From Reticulitermes speratus (taxonomy: Eukaryota > Arthropoda > Insecta > Blattodea > Rhinotermitidae): DNA of 64,000 nt. The position numbers were made by a program, and so were the translations under genes. The stretch is from NCBI GenBank assembly GCA_021186555.1, contig JAJKFL010000002.1:32408089-32472088 (forward strand), read 5' to 3'. Below the pieces are notes generated by a model. It did no database searches and was not told the origin of the DNA. It was given only the letters and a program-made list of their open reading frames with translations. Shown here piece after piece: positions 57,533 through 64,000 of the stretch (positions are counted from its first letter, which is position 1; each line of letters begins with the position of its first letter).

Positions 57533-57805
57533 AGGCCGTGCCATGACTCAGGCGGTTAGTCGCAGGCCTGTCACCGCGGAGGCCCGGGTTCGATCCCGGG
57601 TCAGTCCATGTGGGATTTGTGGTCAACAAAGTGGCACTGGGACAGGTTTTTTCCCAAGTACTTCGGTTCATTCCACCGGTGCTCCATTACTTGGAAAAAT
57701 TCAAAAAGACTAATCATCTGTACATTTTCATCACAAGGGTTGCACAATAAACCTTAAGGCTGCGGTGCGTCCGTAGCTTCTGCTGCGGAGCCCTTCTCCA
57801 CCAAA
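57533..57805 (+). mobile_element. tRNA-derived SINE (third family), near full length
   Basis: AGGCCGTGCCATGACTCAGG head, perfect B box GGGTTCGATCCC (57587-57598), GTCCATGTGGGATTTGTGG, AGTGGCACTGGGACAGG, 3' end GGTTGCACAATAAACC and GTAGCTTCTGCTGCGGAGCC. Opposite orientation to 51035-51300. Confidence 0.8.
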
Positions 57806-58706
57806 CAAATTATTATTATTTAATAGTAGTTTTAATCTTCTAATCGCTTAATGTAAAACCAGTTTTCCCTTATCGTAACACTTTTACTGTTGAACATTGT
57901 TTGAGGCCCGCGCAGGGTTTGGAGATTTTCAAATGACCCTTGAGCAACAAAGATTGCTCTACACTGACGACGCGAAGTGTCTGCTACTTCTGTCCGGTTT
58001 TCACTCAAATCATAATTTATCGACAAATTTAAATATAAATTACAAATACCACATTTCACGAAAATCATTCTGATAAAAGTCGAGTTATTCCATACGGACA
58101 GACAGACCGGCAGAAATGACGAAGCCAATAGTTGATTTTCATACTTCTTTGCGAACGCGCCTAAAATGAGTAGATCTTTACCCCCTATTTCCCATTGCTT
58201 CGTTTCTCACTGGTCATATAGGTTAAAGACCGCCATACAGGTGTCTGGCAATATCTGTAATCCATGTATGGACTGTTCTGGTAACGGTGCAGCACGCCTC
58301 GAGCGATTTCTTTTCTTACTGAAATCTTCTTCTTCCATGGCGTTACAGCCCGAGGTGGGCCAAAGCCTCCTTCTTTCTTACTGAAATAACCTACGAAATT
58401 CAAGACGCGCAAGTTCAGAATGTGTGGAGGTGTTCTCTGATGGCAAATAACGAAGATTAGGCTTGTATTTCTGATACAAAGAGTCAGTCAAGAGCATTCG
58501 TTTTGACGTTGTTACACTTTTGCAAAGTTACAGGTCTGACGATTGAGTGTACACATATATTAAACAACAAAAACCAAAATGGAAATCTACTGCTGGCTGT
58601 GATGAGCTACTATATACTTACTAAACGACGCTGTGTCAGGAGCAGAGGGCATGAAACACGAAATTAGAAACATAAATGTGTGGACCAACTCGTCCTTGAG
58701 AATGTA

Positions 58707-61496
58707 TAGGTGTTATGTACCGTCGGCACGAGCAACACCACAGAGACGTAGCGGCCAAAAGGTAAGCATAGGTGTTATGTACCGTCGGCACGAACAACAC
58801 CACAGAGACGTAGCGCCCAAAAGGTAAGCATAGGTGTTATGTGCCGTCGGCACAAGCAACACCACAGAGATGTAGCGGCCAAAAGGTAAGCATAGGTGTT
58901 ATGTACCGTCGGCACGAGCAACACCACAGAGACGTAGCGGCCAAAAGGTAAGCATAGGTGTTATGTACCGTCGGCACGAGCAACACCACAGAGAAGTAGC
59001 GGCCAAAAGGTAATCATAGGTGTTATGTACCGTCGGCACAAGCAACACCACAGAGAAGTAGCGGCCAAAAGGTAAGCATAGGTGTTATGTACCGTCGGCA
59101 CGACAACACCACAGAGCGTAGCGGCCAAAAGGTAACATAGGTGTTATTACGTCGCACGAGCAACCACAGAGACGTAGCGGCCAAAAGGTAATCATAGGTG
59201 TTATGTACCGTCGGCACGAGCAACACCACAGAGACGTAGCGGCCAAAAGGTAATCATAGGTGTTATGTACCGTCGGCACGAGCAACACCACAGAGACGTA
59301 GCGGCCAAAAGGTAATCATAGGTGTTATGTACCGTCTGCACGAGCAAACCACAGAGACGTAGCGGCCAAAAGGTAATCATAGGTGTTATGTACCGTCGGC
59401 ACGAGCAACACCACAGAGAAGTAGCGGCCAAAAGGTAAGCATAGGTGTTATGTGCCGTCGGCACGAGCAACACCACAGAGAAGTAGCGGCCAAAAGGTAA
59501 GCATAGGTGTTATGTACCGTCGGCACGAGCAACACCACAGAGAAGTAGCGGCCAAAAGGTAAGCATAGGTGTTATGTACCGTCGGCACGAGCAACACCAC
59601 AGAGACGTAGCGGCTAAAAGGTAAGCATAGGTGTTATGTACCGTCGGCACGAGCAACACCACAGAGACGTAGCGGCCAAAAGGTAAGCATAGGTGTTATG
59701 TACCGTCGGCACGAGCAACACCACAGAGAAGTAGCGGCCAAAAGGTAAGCATAGGTGTTATGTACCGTCGGCACGAGCAACACCACAGAGAAGTAGCGGC
59801 CAAAAGGTAATCATAGGTGTTATGTACCGTCGGCACGAGCAACACCACAGAGACGTAGCGGCCAAAAGGTAATCATAGGTGTTATGTACCGTCGGCACGA
59901 GCAACACCACAGAGACGTAGCGGCCAAAAGGTAAGCATAGGTGTTATGTACCGTCGGCACGAGCAACACCACAGAGACGTAGCGGCCAAAAGGTAAGCAT
60001 AGGTGTTATGTACCATCGGCACGAGCAACACCACAGAGACGTAGCGGCCAAAAGGTAATCATAGGTGTTATGTACCGTCGGCACGAGCAACACCACAGAG
60101 ACAGTAGCGGCCAAAAGGTAAGCATAGGTGTTATGTGCCGTCGGCACGAGCAACACCACAGAGACATAGCGGCCAAAAGGTAAGCATAGGTTTTATGTGC
60201 CGTCGGCACGAGCAACACCACAGAGACGTAGCGGCCAAAAGGTAAGCATAGGTGTTATGTACCGTCGGCACGAGCAACACCACAGAGAAGTAGCGGCCAA
60301 AAGGTAAGCATAGGTGTTATGTACCGTCGGCACGAGCAACACCACAGAGAAGTAGCGGCCAAAAGGTAAGCATAGGTGTTATGTACCGTCGGCACGAGCA
60401 ACACCACAGAGAGTAGCGGCCAAAAGGTAAGCATAGGTGTTATGTACCGTCGGCACGAGCAACACCACAGAGAAGTAGCGGCCAAAAGGTAAGCATAGGT
60501 GTTATGTACCGTCGGCACGAGCAACACCACAGAGAAGTAGCGGCCAAAAGGTAAGCATAGGTGTTATGTGCCGTCGGCACGAGCAACACCACAGAGAGTA
60601 GCGGCCAAAAGGTAAGCATAGGTGTTTATGTGCCGTCGGCACGAGCAACACCACAGAGACGTAGCGGCCAAAAGGTAAGCATAGGTGTTATGTGCCGTCG
60701 GCACGAGCAACACCACAGAGAAGTAGCGGCCAAAAGGTAAGCATAGGTGTTATGTACCGTCGGCACGAGCAACACCACAGAGAAGTAGCGGCCAAAAGGT
60801 AAGCATAGGTGTTATGTACCGTCGGCACGAGCAACACCACAGAGACGTAGCGGCCAAAAGGTAAGCATAGGTGTTATGTACCGTCGGCACGAGCAACACC
60901 ACAGAGACAGTAGCGGCCAAAAGGTAAGCATAGGTGTTTATGTGCCGTCGGCACGAGCAACACCACAGAGACATAGCGGCCAAAAGGTAAGCATAGGTTT
61001 TATGTAGCCGTCGGCACGAGCAACACCACAGAGAAGTAGCGGCCAAAAGGTAAGCATAGGTGTTATGTACCATCGGCACGGAACAAACGCAAGAGATGGA
61101 GACATAGCAGGCCAAAATAGGTAAAGCATAGGTTTATGTGCCGTCGGCACGAGCAACACCACAGAGAAGTAGCGGCCAAAAGGTAACATAGGTGTTATGT
61201 ACCGTCGGCACGAGCAACACCACAGAGAAGTAGCGGCCAAAAGGTAAGCATAGGTGTTATGTACCGTCGGCACGAGCAACACCACAGAGAAGTAGCGGCC
61301 AAAAGGTAAGCATAGATGTTATGTACCGTCGGCACGAGCAACACCACAGAGAAGTAGCGGCCAAAAGGTAAGCATAGTGTTATGTACCGTCGGCACGAGC
61401 AACACCACAGAGAAGTAGCGGCCAAAAGGTAATGCATAGGTGTTATGTGCCGTCGGCACGAGCAACACCACAGAGAAGCAGAGGCCAAAATGTAAG
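58707..61496. repeat. 62-bp minisatellite, about 45 copies
   Basis: Unit: GTAAGCATAGGTGTTATGTA, CCGTCGGCACGAGCAACACC, ACAGAGACGTAGCGGCCAAA, AG. Variants include GTGCC for GTACC, AGAAGTAG for AGACGTAG and AATC for AAGC; ACG types are commoner on the left and AAG types on the right. Each unit has nested self-complementarity (GGTGTT/AACACC outside, GTGCCG/CGGCAC inside). A few units (59100-59170, 61075-61135) are damaged by small indels. 62 is not divisible by three; the minus-strand frames (VLLVPTVHNTYAYLLAA) are artefacts. Confidence 0.97.
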
Positions 61497-61842
61497 TTTA
61501 CAATGCAGTTTTGATTCTGTGTTTTGAACACTTAACATTTAACTTCACTGCTATCCCACTATTTTCCACCAATTCCCACCACAGTTGAGGTTGTGGGTTA
61601 AATGTTATGATCACGTCAGAAAAGTTCGGAATCAAAGATCCGAAAGCTAAACATTTCGACCATTTGGTGATATCATATTTATACTTATATTGCAATGCTG
61701 GCGTACTTACATTATATATTATTTTATATTATGTCGGGTTAGTTTCAATTATAATTTTCGTTTTCTTCTCCTTGAAAGGTTGTCCAGTATAGATGGTGAA
61801 GTGGATAGGCAGTTATGTACATTATTTGTTTCGCCATAAGAT

Positions 61843-62010
61843 CTTTTCTCTTCTGGAATGTTACGCAGCATAGGTTGTTAGTTACCGATGGGACCGATAG
61901 GTTGTTCCGAAACGTCGGTAACTAACTACCAATCTACGCTGCGTAATATCCCAGAAAAGCAAAGATCTCATTTATACTGCCGCGGAAGCCTCAAGTCACG
62001 CATTATTTCA
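61843..62010. mobile_element. Palindromic hammerhead-family element with central deletion
   Basis: Arms AGATCTTTTCTCTTCTGG ... GTTAGTTACCGA and TCGGTAACTAACTACC ... AGAAAAGCAAAGATCT. The centre retains GGGACC...GTTCC-GAAAC-GTC but has lost the CTTGAAG core. The right flank GCCGCGGAAGCCTCAAG is the family terminus seen at 32.8 and 41.5 kb. Confidence 0.7.
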
Positions 62011-62854
62011 TTATGTTGAACCACTCTTAAAGAGTACGTATTTATACACAAATACAAAAACATCTTTGTAAAATTTTATTAATTCAAAGTGACGGTAGGT
62101 TCATGACATGCTTCTCTGCTTATTATGGCGGTTTGTGATGGCAGACTACGCAGCTATATAAGCTAGTCTGTAAAAGTTTATACGTTTCTTGTCCTGTTAT
62201 ATTTAAGCACTAATGCTGGTATTCCTGGTTATCACACCGTCTTTACTTTTACATCCGAACTACAATGGTTGATATTTTCTCGAATTGTCTGTTGCCTGCC
62301 ATACATTCTGCCGTGACCCAGCTTTCTCTTCAATGCTGATGATTCAAGCGAAACGCTCCACAGCAGCATGTTGCCCTGCCTGCACTGCTATCGCATATTA
62401 ACACAGAGCCATTTTATACATTACTTCTGACTCGATCACATAACCTGAAACCTTCAACTCTGTTCAAATCTCACATCTTAAAAATTACTTCACTATCAAA
62501 CATGCTTAACGATAGAATTACAAGACTGAAACACAGTGATCCTTGTAATGTACGAATAGCTGATACCGTGACGCCGGCAGAAATCCACATACGGTAATTC
62601 GTGTCGCATTTGTTGTTCATATGTAGTTCTGCTCTTATTGGCAGGGAAAGCAGTGCTCAAGGGAGCATCAAGAGTGTCTCTCTTGTGTGCAGCTACCAGA
62701 CGTGAATACACACTCATGCAACAACTTGCAGCGTGGCATTGAAGTAGGTCTAATGGGAATATTACAATTTTAAACGATGTCATTCCGTTGTGTTATTTAT
62801 AACAGAATCAAGATAAGATCCGTCTAAACACAACTACGTTTCAATTATTGAACA

Positions 62855-62900
62855 ACATGTTTCGACCGTTTAGGTCATCTTCAAGTTTTCAATTCTTATT
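62855..62900 (-). ncRNA. Hammerhead-ribozyme-like motif
   Basis: On the - strand: CTTGAAGA (core 62878-62884), T, perfect stem II GACC-TAAAC-GGTC (62864-62876), GAAAC (62859-62863), AT, GTT, GTTC. AAC/GTT gives a short stem I. C3 is U or an extra U is present. Confidence 0.55.
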
Positions 62901-62973
62901 TTTCAAAACATTCCTCAATATTTTTCACGTTACTATCACCGTGCATCTTCGCTAATTAAACAATTTTTACACC

Positions 62974-63018
62974 TGACGTGACGATGATCTGAGGATCGAA
63001 ACATACGTAGGGGTATAT
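62974..63018 (+). ncRNA. Hammerhead-ribozyme-like motif with 5-bp duplication
   Basis: TGACG is duplicated (TGACGTGACGATGATC). Stem II GATC-TGAG-GATC (62986-62997), GAAAC (62998-63002), ATAC, GTA (63007-63009), GGGGTA follow. If one TGACG is removed in thought, TACAC pairs with GGGGTA at four of five positions around a normal CTGACGA core. Confidence 0.55.
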
Positions 63019-63631
63019 ATTTACAAAATCTACAATAAAGGTGGTCATAATAGTGCATTGGTTGGTGTAAAAATTGTTTAATTCCTCAATATGTTACCCT
63101 CTCAGCACAGATGGGTACACTTAAGGGATCGTACTTTTCAAAATTCTTGCCCCTAGTGCAAAAACCCCATTCTGGTATGACCTCAGTAAATATCGTGTTT
63201 CACATGTACCAAGAATTAGGCCGAGGCTTTTTCTTCCATATCGATCGACTAACAGCAACAAAAACAGTCACTTGACATGCACGACTGACTTCGGCAATTC
63301 ATTACTGGTAGATCGCGGGAGATCGCTATGCTGAACTGCATGTCGCTAAATTAGTTGATCGAAGGAAGGGTGAACTGTGGGAACCGTAGCTAAATTTTGG
63401 CAGCACCAAATTTCCCAATTAAATTTTCAACGGATATTTGATTAACCCAGCTTTTGGGTGGAGGGTCTGAATAAAATCTCAACAGCCTTCATTCACAGTG
63501 ACGACCCCGAGGCCGTAAACCGAACGAGGAACTACCAGAATAAGAAGTGGTTTGTAAACTTCTCAACGACGACTATCGGCGCCTAACTTTCAATAGTGGA
63601 ATGAGATGAATGACGATGATAATAATGATTA

Positions 63632-63939
63632 TTATGACAATATTAGGGGCACGCGGTGGCGCTGCGCGACAAACCGGAATGTCGCGGGGTCGATTCCCGA
63701 TGGTGTCACTTGAAATTTTCATTGACATCATCCTTCCGGCCTCACTATGGCACTGGGGTCAACTCAGCCTCTAACAGAAATGAGTACCAGAAATATTTCC
63801 TGGGGGGTAAAGGCGGCCGGTGCGTAGGGCTGACAACCTTACAATCTTCATGTGCCGATTGTCTTGAAATCTGGGAGCCTCAACCTCCTGGAACCCTCAC
63901 GGCCTGTCCACGGATTGCTTTAACTTTATGACAATATTA
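63632..63939 (+). mobile_element. SINE with 14-bp target site duplication
   Basis: TTATGACAATATTA at 63632-63645 recurs exactly at 63926-63939. The insert starts GGGGCACGCGGTGGCGCTGC (tRNA-like), has a B box GGGGTCGATTCCC (63688-63700), CCTTCCGGCCTCACTATGGC, GGTAAAGGCGGCCGG, and a 3' end CCTCACGGCCTGTCC. The precise duplications mark a recent retroposition. Confidence 0.9.
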
Positions 63940-64000
63940 ATGATGAATTTATAAGTTACCGATCTTACATACAAACTGCATTCCATTCACGAATTTAAAG

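Larger units (their letters stand above)
62835..63085. mobile_element. Pair of hammerhead-bearing segments
   Basis: One motif on the - strand (62855-62900) and one on the + strand (62974-63018). The second is bounded by a perfect inverted repeat AATTAAACAATTTTTACACC (62954-62973) and GGTGTAAAAATTGTTTAATT (63064-63083). Confidence 0.6.
45635..64000 (-). other. Upstream intron or 5' flank of SEA/EGF gene
   Basis: The mucin exon begins at a splice acceptor, so at least one more exon lies to the right. I could not find a convincing signal-peptide exon or promoter in these 18 kb. They hold transposons, SINEs, the 38-bp and 62-bp tandem repeats and microsatellites. Frames such as 48432-48761 (+) match nothing I know. 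Confidence 0.6.

Noticed and set aside
57533-57610. Possible tRNA gene
   Set aside because: Same reasoning: it is the head of a third-family SINE with a second copy at 51.0-51.3 kb.
59023-61488. Many minus-strand ORFs with VLLVPTVHNTYAYLLAA repeats
   Set aside because: Produced by the 62-bp minisatellite read in rotating frames; no gene context.
58707-61496. CRISPR-like repeat array
   Set aside because: Units are contiguous 62-mers without unique spacers, in a eukaryotic genome.
62496-62783. Minus-strand ORF as a candidate first exon (signal peptide) of the SEA/EGF gene
   Set aside because: Although it starts with a hydrophobic stretch, its later sequence lacks a suitable donor in phase that I can support and it resembles no signal-peptide exon.

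Overview
This window is eukaryotic nuclear DNA, most likely from an insect. It is AT-rich, its genes are split into short exons by kilobase-scale GT-AG introns, and it is dense with tRNA-derived SINEs, MITEs and microsatellites. Several dispersed repeats resemble ones I associate with cockroach and termite (Blattodea) genomes, so a hemimetabolous insect is my best guess. That placement is inference. There are no prokaryotic operons, phage genes or CRISPR arrays.

Two protein-coding genes can be supported, arranged tail to tail. (1) On the + strand, 285-409 and 3195-3301 are the last two exons of NTAQ1, the protein N-terminal glutamine amidohydrolase of the Arg/N-degron pathway. Its catalytic half lies left of the window. 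(2) On the - strand, twelve exons between 45634 and 20397 encode most of a large single-pass membrane protein. From N to C it has a long Ser/Thr/Pro-rich mucin-like exon, several small linker exons, an EGF-like module, a SEA domain, a calcium-binding EGF, a second EGF, one transmembrane helix and a cytoplasmic tail of about 225 residues ending at 20397. Its 5' end (signal peptide and promoter) is not visible and probably lies within or beyond the 18 kb to the right. Exon phases agree at ten of eleven junctions. One junction (36898 to 35587) does not join in frame. One intron (43606-41478) begins with GC instead of GT.

Layout: 1-3.9 kb NTAQ1 end; 3.9-20.4 kb convergent intergenic DNA with SINEs, a 951-bp fold-back insertion at 19.0-20.0 kb and decayed transposons; 20.4-45.6 kb the SEA/EGF membrane gene with transposon-rich introns; 45.6-64 kb the presumed 5' intron or intergenic region, carrying hAT and mariner-type non-autonomous elements, SINEs, a 38-bp tandem repeat and a 62-bp minisatellite of about 45 copies (58.7-61.5 kb).

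The most unusual recurring signal is a set of short palindromic insertions that carry hammerhead-ribozyme-like cores (CTGANGA, then a hairpin, then GAAAC, then a GTA/GTC cleavage triplet). I see them at about 5.4, 10.3, 19.1, 19.9, 26.7, 32.9/33.0, 46.9/47.1, 51.4, 62.9 and 63.0 kb. Such motifs are established in the terminal repeats of Penelope-like retroelements, so these look like their non-autonomous or decayed relatives. No reverse transcriptase of that class is visible in the window.
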